Positions 5,746-14,367 of a stretch of DNA of 33,320 nucleotides are shown here, in pieces; within the stretch, counting starts at the first letter, position 1; each line of letters begins with the position of its first letter. The stretch spans positions 1 through 33,320 of the forward strand of contig JAJYUR010000005.1 of the NCBI GenBank assembly GCA_021792395.1, read 5' to 3'. Position numbers and translations under genes: made by a program. The DNA is from Microcaldota archaeon. Lineage in GTDB: Archaea; Micrarchaeota; Micrarchaeia; Micrarchaeales; Micrarchaeaceae. Under the pieces are notes generated by a model. The model searched no databases. It saw only the letters and a list, made by a program, of their open reading frames with translations, and was not told where the DNA came from.

Positions 5746-6951
5746 ATGAAAGATTTTAAAATACAATGCCAGAGTGCCGCATTGGATGATGGTCTAATGG
5801 ATTTTAAAGGATTTGATTGCATAGTAATCCATTTTGGAGAGATATCTATAAAGGGGAATAATAAGCCGGATTTTACGAAGAGGCTTTACGCCAACATAAA
5901 GCAGATGCTTGAAGGCATAGAATATGAAAAATTCGAGATGCTTAGGGACAGGTTCGTTTTATATCCCAAAAACAACGAAGGGTATGCAAGGTCGCTGGAA
6001 CGCCTGGGTCGCGTGTTCGGGCTCTCGTGGTATGCCCCTGCTTTGATATCGAAGAGCAATATAGATAGCATAATCAGGAATTCCAAAAAGATAATCGGAA
6101 ATGAGGAAACTGTAAAGATAATAGCACATAGGAGTTACAAGGAACTTGATTTTACATCTACTGAATTGATAGGGGAATTCATAAACAGAGAAAAAGAACT
6201 CAGATTCTTGATAGATAAGAATTCCAATTCAAAGCTTTACATAAACATTACAAGGGAAAGGACTTACATGACAAGAGAAAGGCGTGCAGGATTGGGAGGA
6301 CTGCCAGTCGGGTCGTCCGGAAGGGCCATATCACTTTTTTCCGGAGGCATAGATTCGCCGGTAGCTTCGTATTTCGCGATGAAGAAGGGCCTAGGACTTG
6401 TATATGTGCATGTGCATGCATTCAGTGACAATGAAGAGGCTGCTGGCTCTAAGATAAATGGATTATTGCAGATATTGGGAAGGTACTGCAACAGCATTAG
6501 GGTATATTATGTTCCTGCATACCCTTTTCAGAGCGCTGCCATGCGCATACCTCACAGATTCGAGCTCATACTGTTCAAAAGATTTATGTTCAGGCTGGCA
6601 GAAAGAATATCTGATATCGAAGGCGCAGACGCAATAGTCACCGGAGAGAGCCTTGGGCAGGTGGCATCGCAAACGCTGAAAAATATGGCATCATCCCAAA
6701 GCGGCGTTGACCAATTTATCTTCAGGCCGCTTATAGGATTCGACAAAAATGAGATAATAGAATGCGCAAAAAGTATTGACACGTTCGATATATCTATAAA
6801 AAAATACAAGGATGTCTGTTCGATAAGCTCTATAAAGCCCGCAACCGGCACCAGCATCAGCCTAATTGACAGGTTATCAGAAAGCATTTCAATGGACGAT
6901 GTGGTTGACAAAGCGCTAGAGCTTGCCATGAAAAAGGATTATAAATTTTAG
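5746..6951 (+). CDS. thiI: tRNA 4-thiouridine synthetase ThiI
   Basis: A 401-residue protein with ThiI order: a ferredoxin-like domain with HFGEISIKGNN, THUMP domain, then the PP-loop AMP-forming domain with SGGIDSP at about residues 199-205. It adenylates and thiolates U8 of tRNA (a near-UV sensor) and can supply sulfur for thiamine. The cysteine in KKYKDVCS (about 358) matches the catalytic Cys of the PP-loop domain. There is no C-terminal rhodanese domain, as is usual in archaea. I chose ATG 5746 (TTG 5743 is adjacent); ATG 5797, just before the conserved core, is also plausible and would shorten the protein by 17 residues. Confidence 0.93.
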   Translation: MKDFKIQCQSAALDDGLMDFKGFDCIVIHFGEISIKGNNKPDFTKRLYANIKQMLEGIEYEKFEMLRDRFVLYPKNNEGYARSLERLGRVFGLSWYAPALISKSNIDSIIRNSKKIIGNEETVKIIAHRSYKELDFTSTELIGEFINREKELRFLIDKNSNSKLYINITRERTYMTRERRAGLGGLPVGSSGRAISLFSGGIDSPVASYFAMKKGLGLVYVHVHAFSDNEEAAGSKINGLLQILGRYCNSIRVYYVPAYPFQSAAMRIPHRFELILFKRFMFRLAERISDIEGADAIVTGESLGQVASQTLKNMASSQSGVDQFIFRPLIGFDKNEIIECAKSIDTFDISIKKYKDVCSISSIKPATGTSISLIDRLSESISMDDVVDKALELAMKKDYKF

Positions 6952-7008
6952 ATTTTTTCATGCAGGTTTTGGGCAAACTATTAATATTTACAGCACTAGA
7001 TTATATCC

Positions 7009-8025
7009 ATGCACGAAAAGATAGTTAAACCTAGAGCGCTCAAGCCAGGGGACACAATAAAAATAATAGCGCCGTCATCTATGCTGACAAGCGAATACAA
7101 CCTGTCACAGGCATTGAAATTCCTTAAGGACAAGGGATTCAAAGTCAGCCTTTCCAAGAGCATGACCCAAGTTTCAAATGCGAGATATTTCACAGCTGGA
7201 GACCATATAAGAACCGCAGAAATAGAGAACGCATTCAAGAGCGATGATATAGATGCCATAATAGCGCTCAAGGGAGGTGCAGGCGCCATAGACCTGATAA
7301 ACATGATAGATTACGACATAATAAAGGATCACCCGAAAATATTTATAGGCTCAAGCGACATAACTCTTCTGCAGTTGGCGTTCCTAAAAAAAGCAGGTCT
7401 CGTTACTTTTCAGGGACCCATGTTAATAGATTTAATGGAAAATAATAGCAGCATTCTGAAGCACAATTGGACGGCATTGATAGACATAATACAAAACGGG
7501 TCCGAAGCAGTATTGCGCAATCCAGAAGAAGGCGCGCAGGCGCGTACGCTCATAGAAGGCACAGCCAAAGGCAGGATAATAGGCGGTAATTTAAGCATGA
7601 TCGCACTTATAGCCAATACGGGATATATGCCAAAGACTGATGGCAGCCTCCTATTCCTTGAGGATGTCAATGTGGAGCCATGGGTGCTTGACAACCTGCT
7701 TACCTCGCTTTTCATAAGAGGGGTAATACAAAAGGCAAGGGGCGTGTTCTTTGGCGGGTTTCCCCATTACGGAGTGAAAAACGCAATAGATACGCAAACT
7801 TCGACATCTTACATAATGGAAAGCATATTTACAGAGGACTATCTTACCGCGGCAATACACAACACCATACTGGATATAATGACAAGGAAGGCGAAAATCC
7901 CTTCGTTCGTGGAGTTTGCATGCTGCCACGGAGAATACGTAACTACGGTACCTATAGGCGTGAATGGGGAATTGGATTCAGAAGAAAAAACAGTTACCAT
8001 GCTCGAAAGCGCGGTTGAGCTGTAA
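7009..8025 (+). CDS. S66-family LD-carboxypeptidase/MccF-like serine peptidase
   Basis: A 338-residue protein covering the full S66 fold. The N-terminal PRALKPGDTIKIIAPSS motif, ALKGGAGA, and the nucleophile elbow GSSDIT (Ser about 116) are present. So are the acidic residue in LFLEDV (Glu about 218) and the histidine in CCHGEYVTTVPIG (His about 307), giving a complete Ser-Glu-His triad. Bacterial relatives trim muropeptide tails or inactivate microcin C. Archaea lack murein, so the substrate here is open: imported peptides, peptidyl nucleotides or another microbe's wall fragments. No signal peptide, hence cytosolic. It stands alone on its strand between thiI and a small membrane protein gene. 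Confidence 0.88.
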   Translation: MHEKIVKPRALKPGDTIKIIAPSSMLTSEYNLSQALKFLKDKGFKVSLSKSMTQVSNARYFTAGDHIRTAEIENAFKSDDIDAIIALKGGAGAIDLINMIDYDIIKDHPKIFIGSSDITLLQLAFLKKAGLVTFQGPMLIDLMENNSSILKHNWTALIDIIQNGSEAVLRNPEEGAQARTLIEGTAKGRIIGGNLSMIALIANTGYMPKTDGSLLFLEDVNVEPWVLDNLLTSLFIRGVIQKARGVFFGGFPHYGVKNAIDTQTSTSYIMESIFTEDYLTAAIHNTILDIMTRKAKIPSFVEFACCHGEYVTTVPIGVNGELDSEEKTVTMLESAVEL

Positions 8026-8137
8026 ATCGCATCCGCTTTTGCATTTCCTTTGAAAATATAGACGGATGTTTATTTAACACAGAATGCAAAAACCTTTTAA
8101 ACCTTAATACATTAATTAATCTGAATAAGGTGAAAAC

Positions 8138-8404
8138 ATGGCTGAAAAGAAAACAGTTATAACAATAGATCCAAGCTTAGAGTATTCTAGGCGCCTGCAT
8201 TATAACGAAAAGCATTCTGGATGGCAGATATTCAAGTCGATATACTGGAGCATCTATATATTTATCATGGGTGTGATATTATATGCAGTGCCTATGTCAA
8301 CGAGCCAGTTCTTCGGATGGGCTCTAATGCTGTTTGCATTGTTCTTCATAGTCTATGGGTTTAGCACATCGCTGCACCTGAAACTGATGAAGAAATATGC
8401 ATAA
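8138..8404 (+). CDS. small two-helix membrane protein
   Basis: An 88-residue protein of unknown function. A polar N-terminus of about 32 residues, ending NEKHSGWQIFKS, is followed by two hydrophobic helices (about 33-52 and 59-77) and a short basic tail, LHLKLMKKYA, so both ends probably face the cytoplasm. A good Shine-Dalgarno sequence (GGTGA) lies six bases before ATG 8138 and a TATA-like TTAAACCTTAATAC region is further upstream. It precedes secFD but is separated by a pyrimidine-rich tract, so it is probably a separate transcript. Confidence 0.75.
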   Translation: MAEKKTVITIDPSLEYSRRLHYNEKHSGWQIFKSIYWSIYIFIMGVILYAVPMSTSQFFGWALMLFALFFIVYGFSTSLHLKLMKKYA

Positions 8405-8417
8405 ATATTAGGAAAAG

Positions 8418-8460
8418 GATTTCTTTTTCTTTTTTCTTCATTTTTCATTTTTTATTTATT
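8418..8460 (+). terminator. pyrimidine-rich transcription terminator
   Basis: A run dominated by T, with several T5-T6 stretches and interspersed C, follows the 8138-8404 gene. Archaeal RNA polymerase terminates on such U-rich tracts without needing a hairpin. It separates the small membrane protein gene from secF. Confidence 0.6.
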
Positions 8461-8539
8461 CTTTGATGTTTATTAAATAATTTGTTATATTCAATATATT
8501 TGCCTTGGTAAAGAGCAGGTCTAGCACTAGGTTGATTTG

Positions 8540-9709
8540 ATGCAGCTGGGAAATTTCTATGAAAGCAAGCACTACAAGCTATTCGTACTGATACCTATCG
8601 CACTTCTTCTGATAAGCATATATTTTATACCTAAGATACAGTTGGACTCGTCTTTGACTGGAGGCACGCAGATACAGATGTCCGCGACATCAAATTTCAG
8701 CGTTGCAAATTTCACTTTAATGATCAACTCTAAATTTCCGCATGCGCAGATACAGCGCTCAACCCTGAATGGCGTCACCAGCCTTTCAGTAACCATACCT
8801 TCCAATACAAGCATAACTTCTGGATACGGATATCTTTTACAGATATATGGCTGGGACAGCAATTATTCGATTGCGCAGAGCAATGCTGCGGTCTTCGGCA
8901 CCGAGCTTGGAACAAATCCATCCAACGCGAGTGCAAAGGCAGGGCTGGCAGGGGCAAACAGGAACATGACCAAGGCCATGGGCGCCATGGATTCCTTGAT
9001 ATCGAGCGAACTGATTTCACTAAAACCACTTCTTGGCAGCACGCCATACCTGTACAATTCTAGCAGCGCGGCTTCGATAGTGCGCACGGGCAGAAACGCA
9101 TACGACAACGCCTCGTCAATTTACAAAAACAGTGTTGTATCATACATGCACAAATACATAGATTTTGTCACATATTCGTACAACGACGTGACGCCAACGC
9201 TCGGGGCTTTCTTCCTTACAGAGGTGCGCAATATCATAATAATAGCATTCATATTAGTGGCGATAGCCGTGTTCTTCGTATTCAGAACCCCGATTCCGTC
9301 ATTGGCGCTCGTGTTCGGTGCGGCTAACGATATAATAGTAGCCCTGGGCGCCATGGGTGCTTTCGGAATACCTCTTGGAGTCGCGTCTATAGGCGGGTTG
9401 CTGATGCTCATCGGATATTCTATAGATACCGAATTGCTATCGGCAATAAGGATATTGAAACGTTCTGAAGGCACGCCTTCGGAGCGCGCAATCGGCACCA
9501 TGAAAACGGGCGTTACAATGACAAGCGCAGCAATAATATCTTTCACTACGCTTTTTATAATTGCATATATAGTATTCATACCTACCTACATCGAGATTGC
9601 AGGCGTGGTCATATTTGGATTGATAGCAGACGTATTCACCACATGGTTCGGCAACTCTATAATGATATTGTGGTATAAGGAAAGGAGGGATAAGAAATGG
9701 CAAAGATAA
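8540..9709 (+). CDS. secF: protein-export membrane protein SecF
   Basis: A 389-residue protein with the RND-like SecF plan. TM1 (about 16-32) is followed by the conserved LDSSLTGGTQIQM strand. A long extracytoplasmic domain then leads to five clustered transmembrane helices from about residue 230, including ALVFGAANDIIVALGAMGAF and IGGLLMLIGYSIDTEL. With SecD it uses ion gradients to help release translocated proteins on the outer face. ATG 8540 is preferred over TTG 8537. Its end overlaps secD by 13 nt. The order F before D is the usual archaeal one. Confidence 0.92.
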   Translation: MQLGNFYESKHYKLFVLIPIALLLISIYFIPKIQLDSSLTGGTQIQMSATSNFSVANFTLMINSKFPHAQIQRSTLNGVTSLSVTIPSNTSITSGYGYLLQIYGWDSNYSIAQSNAAVFGTELGTNPSNASAKAGLAGANRNMTKAMGAMDSLISSELISLKPLLGSTPYLYNSSSAASIVRTGRNAYDNASSIYKNSVVSYMHKYIDFVTYSYNDVTPTLGAFFLTEVRNIIIIAFILVAIAVFFVFRTPIPSLALVFGAANDIIVALGAMGAFGIPLGVASIGGLLMLIGYSIDTELLSAIRILKRSEGTPSERAIGTMKTGVTMTSAAIISFTTLFIIAYIVFIPTYIEIAGVVIFGLIADVFTTWFGNSIMILWYKERRDKKWQR

Positions 9710-11286
9710 AGGATTACCTGCTTGACAGGCGCATACTTACGCTTATAGTAATAGCCGTAGCCCTCCTTGCGCTAGACCTGCATTACGGATTGCACTTGGG
9801 CATAGAGTTCATAGGAGGCACGCAGATACCTGTGACGCTGCAGCACGGCCTTAACCAATCCGAATTCAGCGGGCTGCTTTCCACACTGGACCAAAGGGTT
9901 TCCACATTCGGGCTAAAGCAGGTCACCGTGGAGGGCATAGGCAACTCAGAGGTTTATGTTGTGGTGCCTACGGTCTCGTCGAGCGAGATAAATGATACCA
10001 TATCCATAATAGAAAGCCAGGGCAGGTTTGACGGCATCGTGAATGGAAAGATTGCGGTAAACGGGAGTGACATACTGCACAGCAGCATAGGAGCATTACC
10101 CCCCACTTCGGTAAACGGGTCAGTTTCATGGGCCGTGTCTTTTTTTATCACCCAGAATGCAGCGGAAAACTTTGCAAAGGTGGTTTTAGGCCAGGCTAAC
10201 ATGCCGCTATATATGTTCTTGGACAGGCCGAGCAACACAACCATACTCATAAATGCTTCTGGATTGGGAAACATAACCAGCGGGCTTACGGCTTCTGCTG
10301 CGCTTGCAGCGATGAAAAATGCGTTGGCCCTTGACAACAATTCAATACCGGTAATAGCGGTTTACAACAACAATGCGAGCATACAGAACGCGGAGAACTT
10401 CCTTTCTTCGAAGAAAGGATATTATAAGACGATCTTGGCAAGTTCAAACATTAATCCGGCACTGCTTGATTATATAAGATCAAACAATTATACATTGAAG
10501 CTTGAAAGCAAAGCGAATATGACGCCTACCTATTTCAACAACGGGCTAAACAACACCACATTGGAGACATGGCCGCTCGTAGGGCTGCTTTCAAGCCCTC
10601 TCCTAAATCCTTCAATAACAAACGGCAGCATAGGCGACAGCTATGAGATATCAGGCATCGCCCCGCTCACGCTTCCACAACAGCAGAGGCTCGTATACGC
10701 CAACAACCAATCCAAGAACATTGCAAGCATATTGAGCGGCGGAGCACTGCCGGTCGGGGTTATAGTTGGCACACCAACACAGACGTCGCCAACTTTGGGT
10801 AAGGGAGCATTGGACGTAAGCGTGCTGGCACTCACAATGGCGTCCATATTCGTATCCCTGTTCATAGTGCTAAGATATAGGAAGGCATTCCTCATAGCCC
10901 CCATAATAATGACCACGCTCATGGAGCTTTTCATAATAATCTCGATAATAGGCTTGATAGGCACGATAGACATAGCAGCGGTTGCTGGCATGATTGCAGT
11001 AGTAGGTACTGGCGTTGACGCACAGATAATAATAACGGACGAGGTACTGAACAAGGAGGGCACGAGCGGCGCAACGAAGGTGCTGCTTGGAAATGCATTT
11101 TATATAGTGTGGGCGGACGCATCGCTGCTTATAATAGCCATGATGCCGTTGCTTTTCTCAACTGCTTTGGTTGACATAATAGGCTTTTCAGAGTCTACAA
11201 TAATAGGCGCCCTTATGGGCGTGCTGATAACAAGGCCGGCATATGGAGCGATAGTCGGAAAGCACTATGCAGAGGCAGGTAGTTGA
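9697..11286 (+). CDS. secD: protein-export membrane protein SecD
   Basis: A 529-residue protein. TM1 is followed by LGIEFIGGTQIPV (about 35-47), a large periplasm-like P1 region rich in N-glycosylation sequons, then five helices near the C-terminus from about 370. These include the conserved GMIAVVGTGVDAQIIITDE helix with the acidic residues linked to ion coupling. It partners SecF and SecYE/G. The start lies inside the secF 3' end with GGAGGG-like sequence (9685-9690) upstream, so translation is probably coupled. Stop and nmd3 start are one base apart, giving a secF-secD-nmd3 operon. Confidence 0.92.
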   Translation: MAKIKDYLLDRRILTLIVIAVALLALDLHYGLHLGIEFIGGTQIPVTLQHGLNQSEFSGLLSTLDQRVSTFGLKQVTVEGIGNSEVYVVVPTVSSSEINDTISIIESQGRFDGIVNGKIAVNGSDILHSSIGALPPTSVNGSVSWAVSFFITQNAAENFAKVVLGQANMPLYMFLDRPSNTTILINASGLGNITSGLTASAALAAMKNALALDNNSIPVIAVYNNNASIQNAENFLSSKKGYYKTILASSNINPALLDYIRSNNYTLKLESKANMTPTYFNNGLNNTTLETWPLVGLLSSPLLNPSITNGSIGDSYEISGIAPLTLPQQQRLVYANNQSKNIASILSGGALPVGVIVGTPTQTSPTLGKGALDVSVLALTMASIFVSLFIVLRYRKAFLIAPIIMTTLMELFIIISIIGLIGTIDIAAVAGMIAVVGTGVDAQIIITDEVLNKEGTSGATKVLLGNAFYIVWADASLLIIAMMPLLFSTALVDIIGFSESTIIGALMGVLITRPAYGAIVGKHYAEAGS

Positions 11287-11287
11287 C

Positions 11288-11974
11288 ATGGTAAGGTTCT
11301 GCCCGACTTGCAACAGGTCGAGCGATGAGGTCGGGTTCATAGGCGAATTCTGCGAAGTATGCACAGCCGACAGGATAAGCAAGACCTTGCCAGATGTAGT
11401 ATCAATAAAAAGATGCAAAAACTGCATGAATATAAAGGCCGATGTAGACTACGAACCGCTCAGCAAGGATTCCATAGAGCGCGCGATAAAGCATGAGATG
11501 CATGCGAAGGAGTTCAGGCTGAAGATGCTAGAGTATGATGAAGTAAAAGGCACAGCAGACATGCTCTTTAAGACTGATATAGACGGCAATAAGCTGTCGT
11601 TCACTAAAAAACTGCACATAAAGATAGAAATGGGCTACTGCCCGAAATGCTACAGGATGAAAGCAGGATATTATGAAGCAGTAGTGCAGCTGAGGGGCAG
11701 GAGCGCAGATGTGGAAAATTTCGTTACAAAGCTGCTAAAGTTCATCGAATCAAGAAACGGATTCGTATCGAAGATAGATGACATGCCAGACGGATGCGAC
11801 ATATACGCGAGCGACAAGGCGGCGGTATCGGCATTCTTCGACAGCAAGGATAACCTTAAGCCTAAAAAATCATACGAGCTTTACGGGATGAGAAGAGGGA
11901 AGAAGCTTTACAGGCACAAGTTCTTCATAGACCTGCGGGACCCTAGAGGGCTCTGGAACAGGAAGAAGCACTGA
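11288..11974 (+). CDS. nmd3: NMD3-like 60S/50S export or maturation factor, short form
   Basis: A 228-residue protein with NMD3 zinc motifs. FCPTC and FCEVC are at the N-terminus, CKNC follows near residue 44, and there is the family signature IEMGYCPKCYRMKAGYYEAVVQLRG. Eukaryotic NMD3 is the adaptor of the large subunit; archaeal relatives are thought to act on the 50S subunit. Archaeal homologues are usually clearly longer (300 or more residues, from memory) with an extra C-terminal beta-barrel region. Here the protein stops soon after RRGKKLYRHKFFIDLRDPRG, so it is a reduced version. ATG 11288 starts one base after the secD stop. It converges with thrS with a single base between stop codons. 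Confidence 0.88.
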   Translation: MVRFCPTCNRSSDEVGFIGEFCEVCTADRISKTLPDVVSIKRCKNCMNIKADVDYEPLSKDSIERAIKHEMHAKEFRLKMLEYDEVKGTADMLFKTDIDGNKLSFTKKLHIKIEMGYCPKCYRMKAGYYEAVVQLRGRSADVENFVTKLLKFIESRNGFVSKIDDMPDGCDIYASDKAAVSAFFDSKDNLKPKKSYELYGMRRGKKLYRHKFFIDLRDPRGLWNRKKH

Positions 11975-11975
11975 G

Positions 11976-13673
11976 TCATTTCTTTAATTCCAACCCTGCA
12001 GCCCTATTGGTTATCTTCTCCTTGAGTGCAGATGCAAAATCTTCCACGCGTTCGCCCTGCATCTGGATGCCATCTCTGGTCCTTATGGATATGAGGCCCT
12101 TCTCTTTCTCCTTCTTACCAAGTATAACGATATATGGTATCTTTTGCATCTGTGCTTCGCGTATCTTGTAATCTAGAGTCTTGTCAGATATGTCCAATTC
12201 TGCCCTTATGTGCGCTGACTTAAGCTTGGAGTATACATTTGAGGCATAATCATTGGATGCCTCAGATATGGATATAACACGTGCATGTATCGGTGAGAGC
12301 CATAGAGGGAATTTGCCGCCATAGTGCTCTACAAGCACGCCAGTGAATCTTTCAAGGGAGCCGAGTATCGCCCTGTGTATTATCACAGGGGTATACTGCT
12401 TGCCGTCCTCTCCAGTATATTCGAGGCCAAAGTTCAATGGCAACTGGTAATCCAGCTGTATGGTAGCGCATTGCCATGGACGCCCTATCGAATCGTATAC
12501 GTCAAAATCTATTTTTGGACCGTAGAACGCCCCCTCCTTCTCTTTTATCTCGTAATCTATGCTGTTTTCGGAGAGCGCAGATTTCAGCGTGGCTTCAGCG
12601 CGCGTCCATAATTCTTCGCTTCCCATATGATCATCGGGCATTGTGGAAAGCTTTGCTACGAACTTCATGCCAAATACAGCATATGTCTCCTTCACCATCT
12701 TCAATAGCGCTGCGATTTCGCCGCCTATCTGGTCCTCCCTTGCAAATATATGGCCATCATCCTGGGTCATTTGCTTTACCCTGAATAATCCGGTTACCAC
12801 GCCGCTCAACTCGCTCCTGTGCAGTTTGTCGAATATTGCAGTCCTGAAAGGTAACTCCCTGTAGCTCCATCGCTTGGACTTATATATGAGTATGGTTGAT
12901 GGGCAGTTCATAGGCTTTAACCCTACCTCCCCAAAAGCCGAATCAAAGATGAACATGTCAGCTTTATAATGGTCAAGATGTCCGCTTACCTGCCATAGAG
13001 CTATATTGGCTATCAACGGCGTGCTTATCTCTTTGTAATCGTATTCTTCTTCCTTCTCCCTCATTAATTTAACCAATTCATTATAGATGGTGAGGCCTTT
13101 TGGGTGCCAATAGACCATCGCTGGCGATACCTCCTGGAAGCTGTAAAGGTCCAACTGCTCGCCTATGGTCCTGTGGTCCCTTTCATGGAGGCCAGACCAA
13201 TCGCTCTTCTTGACTATTGATATGTCGAGCTTGCGCGCAGGCTTCTTTAACGCATGCGTATCTGCACTACCATAATGGTGCGATTGCTCTGCAAGCGGAT
13301 GTCCTTTTATTGCTACGCTGAGGCGCTTGTTCCAGCCGAATGGCGCGTCTACAACGTTTATGCCGCTCTGCTTGGCAAGGCTGCGCATATGCTTCAATAT
13401 ATCTAGGGCTTTAGCTGGCTCTTCCAAATCGTCGCTCAGGTGCGCGAATGGGTATATCACGATGTTTTCTGATTTCTGCTGCTTGGCGAACTTTACAGCA
13501 TCGGTTATAGCTTTGGATGCAGATTCATTGGTATCCCCATTCTCTATCGTGACCAGAAGGGCGATGGCATTCTTCACCGTTTCTATTTTCTTAGCGGAAT
13601 CTTCATACACCTTCGACTCCGGCTTTATCAGTTCATATTCTATTGAGTTTACATCAAGTTGAAGGATCCTCAT
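11976..13673 (-). CDS. thrS: threonyl-tRNA synthetase, archaeal type
   Basis: A 565-residue class II synthetase. Residues 1-140 are the archaeal D-aminoacyl-deacylase-like editing domain (starting MRILQLDVNSIEYE). The catalytic core has zinc ligands Cys257 (MNCP), His308 (QDDGHIF) and His433 (IIHRA), the motif 2 region HRSELSG...FRVKQ and motif 3 GSLERFTGVLVEH. An anticodon-binding domain follows from about 455. It charges tRNA-Thr and edits misloaded serine. A TATATA box about 25 nt upstream and AGGTG six bases before ATG 13673 mark the start. Confidence 0.96.
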   Translation of the reverse strand: MRILQLDVNSIEYELIKPESKVYEDSAKKIETVKNAIALLVTIENGDTNESASKAITDAVKFAKQQKSENIVIYPFAHLSDDLEEPAKALDILKHMRSLAKQSGINVVDAPFGWNKRLSVAIKGHPLAEQSHHYGSADTHALKKPARKLDISIVKKSDWSGLHERDHRTIGEQLDLYSFQEVSPAMVYWHPKGLTIYNELVKLMREKEEEYDYKEISTPLIANIALWQVSGHLDHYKADMFIFDSAFGEVGLKPMNCPSTILIYKSKRWSYRELPFRTAIFDKLHRSELSGVVTGLFRVKQMTQDDGHIFAREDQIGGEIAALLKMVKETYAVFGMKFVAKLSTMPDDHMGSEELWTRAEATLKSALSENSIDYEIKEKEGAFYGPKIDFDVYDSIGRPWQCATIQLDYQLPLNFGLEYTGEDGKQYTPVIIHRAILGSLERFTGVLVEHYGGKFPLWLSPIHARVISISEASNDYASNVYSKLKSAHIRAELDISDKTLDYKIREAQMQKIPYIVILGKKEKEKGLISIRTRDGIQMQGERVEDFASALKEKITNRAAGLELKK

Positions 13674-13875
13674 TTTTACACCTAAGGGTTATATATGGCT
13701 CTTCCAGTTATATTAGAAATCAAAACGTTTAATAGCATATGCGGCGCAACGAAAAGCTTCCACGCTATTAGCACGCTCCATGCGATTATGCTGTTTGGAA
13801 TAATCTACCGCACACCATTTACTCACAAGATTGAAACCGTATCAATGAATTTAAGCCTTTTGTGCAATGTGCAAT

Positions 13876-14367
13876 CTACTGCGAAGGTATCATGTACACG
13901 CATGAAACGCCTGCGTTTGTCGGGCATGATGACTGTGCGCTTACATTAACCAGGTACGTGCCGGTAGACGTTATGCTTGCAAGGTTTCCGCTTACATTCA
14001 CGGGCGTGTATGCGGTAACATAATCTAGGCCAGCATTGGTTCTAACCTCGAATACTATCTCATGGCCTACAGTATTGTTAAGGCTGCCGACCAGTATATT
14101 CTCGACATCTGGCGGGACGTTCAACAATATCAGCTGCTTAGCAGGGAAGCCTTGGCTTCCGACGGATGTAGCTATGCCTGCCATCTTGCTTGCAGACTGC
14201 TGCGCTTCGGTAGTTGAAAGAGTAGAAGATGACGATGATATTTGTATGAATGCAAGTACGACTATGGGCAGTAGTATTATCAATCCAAAAGACAGCGTTA
14301 TGAGCAATTCAAGGCTTGATTGCGCGGCCTTCCTTTTATGTAATTCATACCTTCCTATTATATCCAT
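13876..14367 (-). CDS. class III signal peptide (type IV pilin-like) protein
   Basis: A 163-residue protein. The N-terminus HKRKAAQSSLELLITLSFGL is a typical archaeal class III/prepilin signal: basic residues, then QSSLE at the head of a hydrophobic helix. Cleavage is expected just before the QSS segment by a prepilin peptidase (PibD/EppA type). The mature part is Ser/Thr-rich with a few Asn-x-Ser/Thr sites and one pair of cysteines near the C-terminus. It probably forms or assists a surface filament. Its ATG overlaps the stop codon of the CBS-HPF gene (TAATG), so the two are co-expressed. Confidence 0.8.
   Translation of the reverse strand: MDIIGRYELHKRKAAQSSLELLITLSFGLIILLPIVVLAFIQISSSSSTLSTTEAQQSASKMAGIATSVGSQGFPAKQLILLNVPPDVENILVGSLNNTVGHEIVFEVRTNAGLDYVTAYTPVNVSGNLASITSTGTYLVNVSAQSSCPTNAGVSCVYMIPSQ

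Noticed and set aside
13695-13949. Plus-strand 84-codon frame between thrS and the pilin-like gene
   Set aside because: It overlaps the thrS promoter and the pilin-like coding end, and codon use and composition do not look coding.
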